Positions 50,209 through 59,979 of a stretch of DNA of 64,000 nucleotides are shown piece after piece. Under the pieces are notes generated by a model. It was not told the DNA's origin and searched no databases. It worked only from the letters and a program-made list of their open reading frames with translations. Positions within the stretch are counted from its first letter, which is position 1, and each line of letters starts with the position of its first letter. The stretch is from Trichomonas tenax (lineage: Eukaryota; Parabasalia; Trichomonadida; Trichomonadidae). Location of the stretch: NCBI GenBank assembly GCA_023091735.1, contig JALKBU010000165.1, positions 1 to 64,000 of the forward strand, written 5' to 3'. Made by a program: the position numbers and the translations under genes.

Positions 50209-50865
50209 CCTCGAAAAATATAATTACCTACAGTTACTCGCGACTAACAATACAAAGTTAACACATTTTCAATCAAAGCTTAACGAAATACAAAAGCAAA
50301 CTCTTTTATTTCTAGCCACAATATGCCCTTCGGTTTGACATGTAAAATATTAAATGTGACAATGTCAAAACTTAATTTTTTTAGGACAAAAATGTGACCG
50401 GCCAAAAGTGTCATTTTTATCGGGGGATTTTGGGGGCGGCCATGTGGTCGTGGCCGCCCATAAGTAACCCCCAACACTTCGATGAGGCAATAAAAGTCCA
50501 TCACTCTTTAGTGCTGGATAACCTGGGCGCTCCTACATTCCAAAAAAAATGCGTTTTTTGATTTTAATGATTTGTGTTGATTGTTTTATCATCTTATGTT
50601 GATTCTTGACATAAAAAAGCATAATCAATAGCTTTGGTTTATTTTTAACCAACAATTTAATACCTTCGATATTTTATCTTTATAATATTGACTGTTAATA
50701 ATATCCTCTGATTTGCAACTTAACATCATTCAAGAATCTGCACTATTGGCTTTAAGTTGTGAAAAATATTTGAAAAAGTTGAATAATTTTGGAATTCAAA
50801 TTTAAGGTGATTAAAATTTAGTTACAATATTGGTGTTTAAGAGATATACAAACAAGAATGAAATT
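50206..50865. other. Spacer with GC-rich hairpin
   Basis: No gene seen. It contains TGACATGTAAA (50337) and a perfect 9-bp stem GGGCGGCCA/TGGCCGCCC at 50434-50442 and 50451-50459 with an 8-nt loop, an island of GC in AT-rich DNA. Confidence 0.5.
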
Positions 50866-51696
50866 TTAAAACAAATCAAGTTTGAGATTTTGAAGATGCC
50901 AAAGATAAGAGTCATAAATCTTTGTGAGGATCTGCAATATCACTGGCATATCGCCACGAATGATATTTTGACCCAATTGAATGTCTTCGTTATCAATTAT
51001 TCCATCTTCCGCAAGCATCATTAAAGACTGTGTAATACGCTTCATTATCTCCTTTGCATCTGTCGCAGGTGGTAAAACACCTTCATACACATCAGGTCTA
51101 AAAATATAACAAAGTTTTCTAAAAACTTCACCATTACGCAATGAGTCTTCCATAAGGTACAAATCGATGTTAGAGAACCAATCCTCACCATACGGAGGAA
51201 TAAGGCCAAGTTCAATCAACCAATCTGAGATTGTTTCATAACTGCAAGTAGACTTCTTATAAGGAGATCTTTCCATCGCTTTCAAGTAAAGGCACTCAAA
51301 TAGACTGAGAATTGCCTTTTTGTTGCATCTCATTATCAAATCAAGATCAAAATGTGTCGTAATAACGTTTTTACTTTGTAATTCGCTTATCAACAGTGCA
51401 ACGGACTCCTTTTGCTTGGAAATTGTTGATGAATTAGGAAATGGAATTTTGATTCCAAATAATGTTGCAATTTTGAATAGTAACATGAAATTCTTTTCCG
51501 CTATAAGCTGCACTAATTTACCTTTCGTGATTTGATCCTGATATTGTATTAATGAAGAATCAATCAACCAATTTATCGCTCCTCGTTGATTTTCAGTCAA
51601 TTCGTCGATATTTATAACAGCCTTTGGCACTGCTTTGTGCTCTGTCTGACTTTTCAATTTCTGTCTTTCTCTGTAAACGTCTAAATAACTCGTCAT
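50866..51696 (-). CDS. Calponin-homology (CH)-like domain protein
   Basis: 276 aa. The N-terminal part is helical and charged (TSYLDVYRERQKLKSQTEHK). The C-terminal half (about 150-270) reads like a CH domain: ISDWLIELGLIPPYGEDWFS, LRNGEVFRKLCYIFRPDVYE, then a helix with MMLAEDGIIDNEDIQLGQNI, where CH domains have the L..L...GI....DIV.G motif, and a last helix LQILTKIYDSYLWHLQ. CH domains bind actin or microtubules, as in fimbrin, EB1 and Hook-type proteins. Which of these applies cannot be told. The start ATG is at 51696; the next gene, BspA-like, is divergent. The stop is in TAAA. Confidence 0.78.
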   Translation of the reverse strand: MTSYLDVYRERQKLKSQTEHKAVPKAVINIDELTENQRGAINWLIDSSLIQYQDQITKGKLVQLIAEKNFMLLFKIATLFGIKIPFPNSSTISKQKESVALLISELQSKNVITTHFDLDLIMRCNKKAILSLFECLYLKAMERSPYKKSTCSYETISDWLIELGLIPPYGEDWFSNIDLYLMEDSLRNGEVFRKLCYIFRPDVYEGVLPPATDAKEIMKRITQSLMMLAEDGIIDNEDIQLGQNIIRGDMPVILQILTKIYDSYLWHLQNLKLDLF

Positions 51697-51818
51697 TTAA
51701 AATGCTTTTGCGCCCATAATTTGTAAATGGAAATAACCTTATTACTAACAACTAATTTATTAATAAATCTGAAAAATATGACCTCTACAGATGTTGTTTT
51801 TATAAATAAAATCAAAAA

Positions 51819-54665
51819 ATGATTGCTTTGTTATTTACGTTTTCAATTTCGGAACTTTCCATCAAAGTTAGTGACGAAAAACTCGTAATCAGCGGTTCAG
51901 GAACTGCTACTAAAGATGCTATTGATCGTATAATAGATGATTATTCAAATTTAATTTTCGAAGGCGAAAATATTGAATTTGAAAGTAATACATTTGCGTC
52001 CAATGACAAGATTACATCCATTTCATTCAATTCCGGTGTCAAAATCATTCCAGCTAACGCATTTACGAAATGTATTTTATTAGAAACGGTAAATTTCAAT
52101 CAAAATGTTGATGAAATACAATCAAACGCTTTCCAGGGATGTTCTAACTTGATTACAGTAAAATTACCACAACAAATTAAAGAATTAGCAAATAATACTT
52201 TCGTAGAATGTTCTGAATTACAAACAATCACACTTCCAGAAAATTTGGAGGTAATACATCCATATACATTCTACAACTGTATTTCATTATCAAAAATCGA
52301 ATTTCCAGCAACATTAACTAAAATTTTGGATTCTGCATTTGGAAACAACGCTAAATTAGAATCCCTTGTCATTCCGCCATCAGTTACAACATTAGGAAGA
52401 AGTGCTTTCTACGCTTGCGTTAAATTAAATCAAATCACAATTTCAAATTCACTCATGTACATCGATAACAACTGCTTCATGCTCTGCAACAGCTTAGTTA
52501 ACGTTGTTGTAAGTGGCACGTCAGAAAATCCACATTCATTAATTATCGGAAATAATGCATTTTCTTCTTGCGAAGCACTGATGAAAATCGAATTTCCAAG
52601 CAACCTTAAGACCATTGGAAAGTTTGCCTTTACAAAATGCTCATCTTTGAAAGAACTCAATTTTCTATCGAAATTAGTTACAATTGATTCTAACGCTTTC
52701 TCACATTGCACATCACTCGAGAATGTTGCATTTTTTTATGGTTTATTAGAAGTCAACAAGAACGCATTCTATGGATGTTCATCATTAAAATCAATTAATT
52801 TACCAGATTCAGTAACAAACATTGAAGATGGCGTTTTCATTAATTGCTTCGAACTTGAAACAGTTCATATTTCAAAGCAGATCAAAAACATTCCATTTAT
52901 GTTATTCAGCCATTGCGAGAAACTTAAATCTTTCGAATTTCCACCAGAAATTAATGAAATTGGAAAATGGAGTTTCCAATATTGCAGTTCAATCGAATCA
53001 ATAACAATTCCTGATTCTGTTAATTTCATTGGTATTGGCGCCTTCGGATTCTGCTCCAACTTGAAGACAGTTAAATTGCCTGCAAACTTAACAGCAATCG
53101 CTGATGAACTCTTCGAGAATGATGAGAATTTAACAGCAATTTCTATTCCAGGAACTGTTAAATCAATTGGATCTCTTTCTTTCTACAATTGCGATCAATT
53201 AACAGCAATGACACTTCCTAGTTCTTTAGAGACATTTAATACAAATGCTTTCTCAAGCTGCTCTAGAATTGCAACAGTTAAGATTTCATCAAGAAACATT
53301 TACTTCATGGTCGATAATAACTTACTTTTAGACAAGTCAAAGACGAAAATCGTTTACCTTCCACCTGCTGATAAAAGAACGACTGTCAGCATTTATAGCA
53401 CAGTCACAGAGCTTTCGAGCGGATGCTTCGAATGCTGTGCAAATCTTAAAACAATGACAATCCCAGATAACGTGAAAACTATCCAGAATCGTGTTTTTTA
53501 TGAATGCGTTAATCTGAATCAAGTCACACTTCCAAATCAATTAAAACAAATCTCAAGTGAATTATTCCTTAAGACAAAGTTGCAATCAATTGTAATCCCT
53601 GCTTCAGTAACAGTTATTGCTGATAAAGCATTTTCTCGCTGCACTGAATTGAATCAGGTTGAAATCAGAGGAAATATTGAATCTATTGGAACAGCAGCTT
53701 TCTCTAACTGCCAGCAATTGAATTCAATAGTTCTTCCGTACTCAATTAAAGATATTGGAGACAATGCATTTATGTCCACTGGATTGCAAATCATCAAGAT
53801 TCCAGGAAAAGTCACAACAATTTCCAAGAACTGTTTCTCAGGTTGTGCATCATTAGAAACAGTTCAACTTCCAGATACAATCACGTTATTTGATGACTTC
53901 TGCTTCAGTGATTGTGCTGTTTTACGAGGATTCACTTTCCCAGCTGAATTAACTGAAATAAAAAAGTCTGCTTTTACAGGATGCACTTCCATCGAAAATG
54001 TTGACTTCAAGCAGAAAATGAGGAAACTCAATACTTGGGCTTTCAGAGATTGCAGGTCACTGAAGAAAGTCAATATGCCTGCTGTAGAATCCATTGGATC
54101 TAAAGTCTTCGATTCATGCACAAGTTTAGTTTCAATTACTATTCCAGAAACAACGAAACAAATCATGCAATACACTTTCTGGGGCTGCACATCACTCACA
54201 AATGTGACATTCTTAGGAACAATCGAACTCATTTACGAAAGTGCATTTGAAGCTTGTTCATCACTCACCACTGTTTATTTTAAGTCTGATTTGATTCAGC
54301 TCGATATCGATGCGTTCTTGGAATGTAGAAATCTCAAAGACATTTATTACTGCGGAAGATCTGTTGTTAATACGCAGTTTAGCAATGAAAACGTTACTGT
54401 TCATTTGAGCAATGACTCTCCTATCAAATCATTTGGTAGCTGCAATCTCAGAAAGGATGCAAACTTTGTTTGCAAAGAAGCTCCATCGTTTGCACCAGAT
54501 CAGAACAACGGCAAGAAGGAATTACCATATTTGATGATTTCTCTCGTTGCTGTTTCTGGAATATTAATAATTGGAATTATAATTTTCGTTTCAATAACAA
54601 TTGTTAATAAGAAGAAATATAAGGATACTCTTACTGAGTCGTTGTTATCTCAACAAGAACCATAA
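51819..54665 (+). CDS. BspA-like leucine-rich repeat surface protein
   Basis: 948 aa. A short hydrophobic signal-like start (MIALLFTFSISELS), then about 35 BspA/TpLRR-type repeats of roughly 23 residues (pattern IxxxAFxxCxxLxxIxLPxxL) spanning residues 50-860. A single membrane span follows (about 905-930, LMISLVAVSGILIIGIIIFV), and a short tail with a lysine cluster (NKKKYK) ends in TESLLSQQEP. BspA-like proteins form the largest surface family in trichomonads and are linked to adhesion to host cells and bacteria. A cysteine recurs in most repeats at the same place. The tail carries a dileucine-type sequence, shared with the surface protein at 9084. Intact; stop in TAAA. Confidence 0.95.
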   Translation: MIALLFTFSISELSIKVSDEKLVISGSGTATKDAIDRIIDDYSNLIFEGENIEFESNTFASNDKITSISFNSGVKIIPANAFTKCILLETVNFNQNVDEIQSNAFQGCSNLITVKLPQQIKELANNTFVECSELQTITLPENLEVIHPYTFYNCISLSKIEFPATLTKILDSAFGNNAKLESLVIPPSVTTLGRSAFYACVKLNQITISNSLMYIDNNCFMLCNSLVNVVVSGTSENPHSLIIGNNAFSSCEALMKIEFPSNLKTIGKFAFTKCSSLKELNFLSKLVTIDSNAFSHCTSLENVAFFYGLLEVNKNAFYGCSSLKSINLPDSVTNIEDGVFINCFELETVHISKQIKNIPFMLFSHCEKLKSFEFPPEINEIGKWSFQYCSSIESITIPDSVNFIGIGAFGFCSNLKTVKLPANLTAIADELFENDENLTAISIPGTVKSIGSLSFYNCDQLTAMTLPSSLETFNTNAFSSCSRIATVKISSRNIYFMVDNNLLLDKSKTKIVYLPPADKRTTVSIYSTVTELSSGCFECCANLKTMTIPDNVKTIQNRVFYECVNLNQVTLPNQLKQISSELFLKTKLQSIVIPASVTVIADKAFSRCTELNQVEIRGNIESIGTAAFSNCQQLNSIVLPYSIKDIGDNAFMSTGLQIIKIPGKVTTISKNCFSGCASLETVQLPDTITLFDDFCFSDCAVLRGFTFPAELTEIKKSAFTGCTSIENVDFKQKMRKLNTWAFRDCRSLKKVNMPAVESIGSKVFDSCTSLVSITIPETTKQIMQYTFWGCTSLTNVTFLGTIELIYESAFEACSSLTTVYFKSDLIQLDIDAFLECRNLKDIYYCGRSVVNTQFSNENVTVHLSNDSPIKSFGSCNLRKDANFVCKEAPSFAPDQNNGKKELPYLMISLVAVSGILIIGIIIFVSITIVNKKKYKDTLTESLLSQQEP

Positions 54666-54791
54666 AAAATATAGTTTTATCATAGATATTTTTTCAAATG
54701 AAGTCGTGAAAAGTGGATAAGTTTATTTAACCTTATAAAATGTGACATTTGATGTAGTGATTTACGTTATGTGAGTTGATTCATCCAATCA

Positions 54792-55415
54792 ATGAATGGA
54801 TCAAGATTCAAAAGTGATTATAAAATTGTTTCGATCAATAATTCGTTATGGTTGAATGTTTTTCATCACAATATAACGAATGCAATATTCTTCAACGAAA
54901 ACGAAACAACGACAGAAAAACAAATGTATTTCATTAATGAAACAGACAGATATAGTATATTAGGCAAAATTGATCATCGATATTACATTAACAACGTTTA
55001 TAATTTTCTTTTTCATTTTCCTGCCGAATTTCCAAACGATTACTTTTATGTTACTCAAAGCAATCATCCTCTATACACAACCAAAGCCAAAGATGTTACA
55101 AAACTCTTTTCGCCACTCGAAAAATGTATCGTTCATTACGTAGCATCTAATGGTTTAGTTAAGTCTGTGACTCCACAATATTCGTATATTGATGGTGATG
55201 AAAGTCCAGGCTATTGGTTTTATGCTGTTGGTGTTCGAACACGATATCTGTCTCTAATGCCAGGGCCAGTATGCGCTGGAGATCCAACAGTTTCTGTTAC
55301 ACATCTTTATATTCGAATTCCAAATTCTTGTGTTCTCAATGACTTATTAAGTTACAACTTTGTCGGCAAATGCAATATAGAACCTTCAGTTTGCATTTGT
55401 TCACCACATTTGTGA
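54792..55415 (+). CDS. Hypothetical protein
   Basis: 207 aa, beginning MNGSRFKSDYKIVSINNS, with a mostly beta-strand-rich composition, many Asn/Tyr and several Cys near the end (SCVLNDLL, GKCNIEPSVCICSPHL). No signal peptide, membrane span or recognised motif. It lies directly after the BspA-like gene (126-bp gap) on the same strand. It ends in TGA, not TAAA, and its promoter region lacks a good initiator, so it may be a gene fragment or a recent duplicate. Function unknown. Confidence 0.6.
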   Translation: MNGSRFKSDYKIVSINNSLWLNVFHHNITNAIFFNENETTTEKQMYFINETDRYSILGKIDHRYYINNVYNFLFHFPAEFPNDYFYVTQSNHPLYTTKAKDVTKLFSPLEKCIVHYVASNGLVKSVTPQYSYIDGDESPGYWFYAVGVRTRYLSLMPGPVCAGDPTVSVTHLYIRIPNSCVLNDLLSYNFVGKCNIEPSVCICSPHL

Positions 55416-55526
55416 CTGTCTATTCAAATATTTGTAATGATAATGATCAATAACTCATAAATCTAAATGCAACTTCAAATATTCGTTATTGGAATGTGCT
55501 CCTTTCTTTATAAAAAGGCATTTTTT

Positions 55527-55570
55527 TGACATGAAAATTTACATGACAGAAAATATTATTTTACATGGCA
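55527..55570 (+). promoter_or_regulatory. Inverted TGnCAnGTAAA motifs upstream of the CLPTM1 gene
   Basis: TGACATGAAAA (55527) faces TTTACATGACA (55538-55548), and a further TTTACATGGCA lies at 55560-55570, 49 to 92 bp before the ATG. The same motif is clustered upstream of the surface-protein gene at 9084. Confidence 0.45.
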
Positions 55571-55618
55571 TTTTCGGACGATAGTTTTTCGAAAGCAATA
55601 AAAAGTGTCATATAAAAA

Positions 55619-57448
55619 ATGTCAGAATTTAATTCTTTACCAGATCCAGAAAATCCGATGAGTTCGGTGCAAAAGTCGGCGCCAGAGAAGAAAGCTCCGC
55701 CGCATCCCAGAAAGAAACTCACTGCGAAGCAACGTGAAAAACTTGCGGAAAGAAATGCTTCAAAGATCGATAAAATTCTGAAAAAGTCTATTGTACCGAT
55801 TGGTTTTGTCTTCTATTTCCTGTTTTGGAACTTTGTAAAGCCAGGTCTCGAAAAATTAATTCCAGATAAACTTCCATTCATGTACAACAACATTGCGAAG
55901 AACGAAAAGTTCAAATTCAGAATCTACATCACCAACTCAGACAAATTTCGCACAGATCAAACTCGTTATTACACTCTAGTAGCTGAATCAGACGCTTTAT
56001 ACGGCGTTAAATGGTTTAGGAACCCCGTGTTTGAGAAAAACTTCACATATCAGTTTACTAAAGACGATTTCGCAAATACAACGAAAAAATATTGGGCTTT
56101 CGTTGTTTCGCGTGATCGATGCAATTTCAGAGAAGAATTCCAAGTTGAAGGAAGATTCTGCCTCAACAGTGTATGGGTTGCTCCAATGCTCCGTTGGGAA
56201 AAGAATCACGTTGAAATTGAAAGAAATCTTGCTTTTGATAAGAAAGTTGAAGTCGTTGTTGACAATACACCCCACCCATACACATACGAAAACGCTACTT
56301 TCGACGTTGTTTACCAAGATAAGCCAATCAAAGAAACTTATGTCGAATATCAAAATTACAAATACATCAGAATCTATCCAAACTACAATTTCTTTGTTTG
56401 CCCTGTCTCAGAGTGCCGATACATGCATGTCCCAATTCACAGAACATGGTTCAATGAATCAGCTGATTATAACGTTACATATCACTTGAAAGTCCAGATA
56501 AAGACATGGTTCCTTTGGGACTTCCAGCTTTCTAACGATATTCAGCCAAACGACCAAATGAAAAAACTTTGGGATGATATCAAGATCGCTTCCGTAGATA
56601 ATCCAGCGTGGCTCTTCTGGGGCTATGTCGCGCTCGCTATGACACGTTCCATCATGAAATTGATCGCTTTCAAGGAAGAAATTGAATGGTGGTCAAGTCT
56701 CGACAATCTCAAAGGCATTTCAGCGCAATCAATCATTTTCGAGCTTTTCTCTGAGTTCATTATCATTCTTTATCTTCACGATGAAGAAGCTTCGTTCCTC
56801 GACATCGTGTTCAAGATCCTGACATTAGTCATGACTTGCTACAAGTTCTTCAAGCTGTTCACACCAATTATGGAGTATCCATACTTCAGGTGGAACGGTG
56901 GTGATGACCCAGAAACAAGGCAGTTCGATCATGAAGCAGGCAAATACCTGTACACAGCTCTCGCACCACTTCTTGCCGGCTACACAATTTACTCATTGTT
57001 CGTGTTGAAGTTTAAGTCGTGGTATTCATTCATGGTCAAGAACGCTGTCAACTTCGTGTTCGCGTTCGGTTTCCTGAAGATGTTCCCGCAAGTTTGGGTC
57101 AACTACAAATTGAAGTCTGTCGCTGGTATTTCGTTCAGAGTTTTAGTCTACAAGCTCATTACAACATTCATCGATGATATCTACGCCATTGTCATGAACA
57201 TGCCGTTCTTGTACCGAATCGCATGCTTCAGAGATGACTTCGTGTTCTTCATCTGGGTTTACCAGTGCTTCATCTACAAGATCGACTACACACGTGTCAA
57301 CGAGTACGGTGAAATACTCGAAGCTCCTTCAGACAGCGGATCCGGACCACAGCCTCTTACATCGTCGAAGCCAGCGACACAGGAGAAGCATGACATCGAA
57401 GGAAACAGTGCAGTCAAGAAGAGAGAGATCATGAAAGACGTCATATAA
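55619..57448 (+). CDS. CLPTM1: CLPTM1 family transmembrane protein
   Basis: 609 aa. The CLPTM1/CRR9 family are multi-pass ER membrane proteins, with roles reported in lipid scrambling and receptor trafficking. Here a basic, proline-containing cytosolic N-terminus (PHPRKKLTAKQREKLAERNA) leads to a first span (about 58-78, IVPIGFVFYFLFWNFV), a luminal region of about 230 residues with N-glycosylation sequons, then a block of spans from about 335 to 570. Family-typical blocks include the EIEWWSSLDNLKGISAQSI segment, VMTCYKFFKLFTPIMEYPYF, and FPQVWVNYKLKSVAGISFRV followed by FIDDIYAIVMNMPFLYRIAC and FRDDFVFFIWVYQCFIYKID. The C-terminal tail is hydrophilic. Length is close to the family's. The start ATG follows a TCATATAAAAA sequence. 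Codon use is GC-richer in the last half. The stop is TAA. Confidence 0.95.
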   Translation: MSEFNSLPDPENPMSSVQKSAPEKKAPPHPRKKLTAKQREKLAERNASKIDKILKKSIVPIGFVFYFLFWNFVKPGLEKLIPDKLPFMYNNIAKNEKFKFRIYITNSDKFRTDQTRYYTLVAESDALYGVKWFRNPVFEKNFTYQFTKDDFANTTKKYWAFVVSRDRCNFREEFQVEGRFCLNSVWVAPMLRWEKNHVEIERNLAFDKKVEVVVDNTPHPYTYENATFDVVYQDKPIKETYVEYQNYKYIRIYPNYNFFVCPVSECRYMHVPIHRTWFNESADYNVTYHLKVQIKTWFLWDFQLSNDIQPNDQMKKLWDDIKIASVDNPAWLFWGYVALAMTRSIMKLIAFKEEIEWWSSLDNLKGISAQSIIFELFSEFIIILYLHDEEASFLDIVFKILTLVMTCYKFFKLFTPIMEYPYFRWNGGDDPETRQFDHEAGKYLYTALAPLLAGYTIYSLFVLKFKSWYSFMVKNAVNFVFAFGFLKMFPQVWVNYKLKSVAGISFRVLVYKLITTFIDDIYAIVMNMPFLYRIACFRDDFVFFIWVYQCFIYKIDYTRVNEYGEILEAPSDSGSGPQPLTSSKPATQEKHDIEGNSAVKKREIMKDVI

Positions 57449-58009
57449 TATTGTTTTGTAATTTTTAAAAGTTATACTAACATTTCATTTCTTTATGCTT
57501 TGTATTCAGAACACCATAGCTATCTAGAACAATTTCAAATCAATTTCATTATACAAACACTAATCTTCAAATTTCATATATTAAAATTGGAAATGAAACT
57601 ATATATTATTGTAGTTAATATATATTCATTGATGTATAAATATATACATAATATAAATTCAAATTGATTGAATATTCAACAATCAAATTTTTTAAAATGA
57701 AATTGAGGAATTTCTGTAACTGAACTACAATCACATGCTCGATTTAAGTATGTTTAATACTTGTTATTGTTCAAATTTCACAAATAAATTTGTTGGATAA
57801 AAATTCTAACTTTCATGGATTTTAAACATGATAAAACGTAAATCAATATGCATGTTTAAATGTACATCAAAGATAAAATTGTTGTTGTTAATAAAAAGAA
57901 TCAAAAATCAATATAATATTTTTCTTTTCGATATAAATTCAAGAGTTCTCCGTATCCAATCAAAGAGCATTAACACCAATCTGAATCCAATCGATTAAAT
58001 AAGTAAAAA
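57449..58009. other. Intergenic, nothing recognised
   Basis: AT-rich with short (TATA)n stretches; no frame of note. Confidence 0.5.
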
Positions 58010-58198
58010 GGCCCCGATTCCGAATCAATTGTTAAAGATGACATCAGCCAATCAAAAATCTACTTCATCTTCATCGTTCTCGTCATCAACTCACTGAGTA
58101 TTGCCTATTCCCTCATCCTAGCGAATCAGAACAGAATTTTTCATAAAAAATTGAAATCAAATTTTGCAGCGAAAAACATCAACAGAATGAAGAAGTGA
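58010..58198 (+). other. ATG-less membrane-protein fragment
   Basis: A 62-codon frame between TAA (58004) and TGA (58196) encodes an acidic segment, one membrane span (IYFIFIVLVINSLSIAYSLI) and a basic tail (HKKLKSNFAAKNINRMKK). It looks like the decayed C-terminus of a type I protein. Low support. Confidence 0.25.
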
Positions 58199-58280
58199 AA
58201 AAGGGAATTGGAGAAATATGGATAAGTGAGGTGAATGGAGAATAGTGAGGTCACTTTTCATCGTTTTTCGCAAAATTCTG

Positions 58281-59044
58281 AAATAATACAGGCAAGGGCA
58301 TCCAATACGGTGGCTCCCTCATCCGCCCAGAAGCTACAGGCTACGGTCTCGTCTACTTCGTCACAGAGATGCTCCGTGCTCGTAACCAGGAGATCAAGGG
58401 CAAGCGCGCTATGGTCTCCGGCTCCGTCAACGTTTCCCAGTACTGCTGCGAGAAGCTCGGTGCCATCCCAGGCTCCGTTTCAGACTTCCATGGCGCTATC
58501 ATCTTCAAGGATGGTATGACAGAGGAGCACCTCAAGGCTGTCATGCACATCAAGAACGTAGCTCGTACAGAGCTCAAGAAGATCGCTGAACTCTTCCCAG
58601 AGCTCAAGGGCTACGAGTACATCGACGGCAAGTCCATTTGGGCCTGCGAAGTCCCATGCGAACTAGGCCTTCGATGCGCTACGAAATTCTCCCAGAGCAC
58701 GTTCCAGTCATGGTCAAGAACGGCGTCAAGCTCGTTGTTGATGGTGCTAACATGCCACAAACGAGACAATCGAGCTCTACATGAAGGAGAACATTTACTA
58801 CGGCCCATGCAAGGCTGCTAACGCCGGTGGTGTCTCCGTCTCTGGTCTCGAAATGACACAGAACTCTGTCCGCCTCGCTTGGACATCCGAGAAGGTCGAC
58901 AAGAAGCTCAAGGAGATCATGCACGCCATCTTCGAGGCTGCGCACGCTGCTTCCCAGCAGTACAACGTCCCACTCTACCAGAGCGCTAACCTTGCCGGCT
59001 TCAAGCGCGTCGCTGAGGCCATGCTCGCTTACGGCTGCTACTAA
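58281..59044 (+). pseudogene. Glutamate dehydrogenase pseudogene (3' part, frameshifted)
   Basis: Encodes the C-terminal half of NADP-type GDH, from TGKGIQYGGSLIRPEATGYG (the nucleotide-domain start) to the family end GFKRVAEAMLAYGCY. The expected 5' half, including the glutamate-binding Lys region, is missing and a TGA stands directly before it at 58278. Two frameshifts occur: near 58664-58680 (after GEVPCELG-like text, where the frame should continue as a CATQNE-like segment) and near 58753-58761 (in the GANMP..TNETIELY region). Substitutions are also present, for example GSGN of the dinucleotide loop read as GSVN. Codons are GC-rich like a highly expressed gene, so it is a recent copy. No intact GDH is in this window. 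Confidence 0.9.
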
Positions 59045-59357
59045 AGAGACAAAGACTTTGGTATGATTAATTTTCTTGATTTAAATTTACAATTTATATC
59101 GAAGAATATTGTTTTCGAAAAGCTAAAAACAAGTTAATTTCATGTACATAAATGAGTATTACAAAATAAATCAATTTAGACAATCAATATTGATTAAAAT
59201 GAAATGAAATTAGAAATTGATAGCCGAGGATTGAAATTGATCGTTGAATTACCAAAATTTTGGAGATTTTTGATATGAAAGTCTTAATATTCAAAATAAT
59301 AAATTCAATGAAATGAAATAGAACCAACAAAAAACGATAAATCAACGCAAAAACGCA
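59045..59357. other. Intergenic, nothing recognised
   Basis: AT-rich spacer between the GDH pseudogene and the TALE gene. Confidence 0.5.
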
Positions 59358-59921
59358 TCACTTGAGTGTCTCCATCACCTGCTGAGAGACAGTCGGCAAT
59401 ACGAAATAATCAGCTTTCAATCTCGCAATCATCTGCGACATCTTCATCTTTTTCTGTGGTTGGTGTGGGCGCCCTCCAATGAGATTCCTGTGTCTTATCC
59501 TGGCGTTCGTCAGCCAAGTTTTGATCTGTTGCTCCGTTAATCCCGTTATATTCATGAGTTGGAGCCTATCCAGCTTCGTCGCATAAGGCTGGTCCTTGTG
59601 GTTGATGAGCCACTGCATGAGAATCGCCTTTTTCTCCTCAGCGTGGTTTTTTGCAAACTTTTTCGACGGCCCTCTTTTGTTTGGTGTATTGACTTTAGGC
59701 TCAACGTTCTCAGCAGGTGGAGGATCGTCCACAACAGGGGCCTCTACAGCCTGTTGCTCAATGATTTGGACCGGAGGAAGTTCGATTTGCGTTCTCTGCG
59801 GCGCCGGCTGCTGCCTGTTGAAGAGGAAGGAGCTGCAGAAGAACCTCCCGCAGCCGACCATCTGGCCGAGGACTACATTCGGCGACTTTATTAAGTCCAT
59901 TTTTTGAGAATTTTGATTCAT
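59358..59921 (-). CDS. TALE-class homeodomain protein
   Basis: 187 aa from the ATG at 59921; the frame extends 90 codons upstream but the initiator TCACTTTTTTTT lies only a few bases before this ATG. The homeodomain is at about 87-145: an upstream basic stretch (NKRGPSKKFAKNH), helix 1 (EEKKAILMQWLINHKDQPYA, with the PYx loop of the three-residue TALE extension), helix 2 (KLDRLQLMNITGL) and recognition helix TEQQIKTWLTNARIRHR. The DNA-contacting Asn and Arg are present, but the highly conserved Phe of WF is Leu. The N-terminus is Pro/Gln-rich. Likely a DNA-binding transcription factor in the nucleus. The stop is TGA. Confidence 0.88.
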   Translation of the reverse strand: MNQNSQKMDLIKSPNVVLGQMVGCGRFFCSSFLFNRQQPAPQRTQIELPPVQIIEQQAVEAPVVDDPPPAENVEPKVNTPNKRGPSKKFAKNHAEEKKAILMQWLINHKDQPYATKLDRLQLMNITGLTEQQIKTWLTNARIRHRNLIGGRPHQPQKKMKMSQMIARLKADYFVLPTVSQQVMETLK

Positions 59922-59924
59922 GTC

Positions 59925-59936
59925 AAAAAAAAGTGA
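59925..59936 (-). promoter_or_regulatory. Initiator of the TALE homeodomain gene
   Basis: TCACTTTTTTTT on the minus strand, three bases before the ATG. It decides the start against the longer open frame. Confidence 0.6.
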
Positions 59937-59979
59937 AATTTTTTTTGCAATATTATGTTTTTTTAAGATAAAGTTATTT

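Noticed and set aside
51741..51760. ACTAAC sequences as possible intron branch/3' splice sites (also at 950, 20738, 57475, 63612)
   Set aside because: None is followed by ACACAG as in the known trichomonad splice motif, and no nearby gene needs joining.
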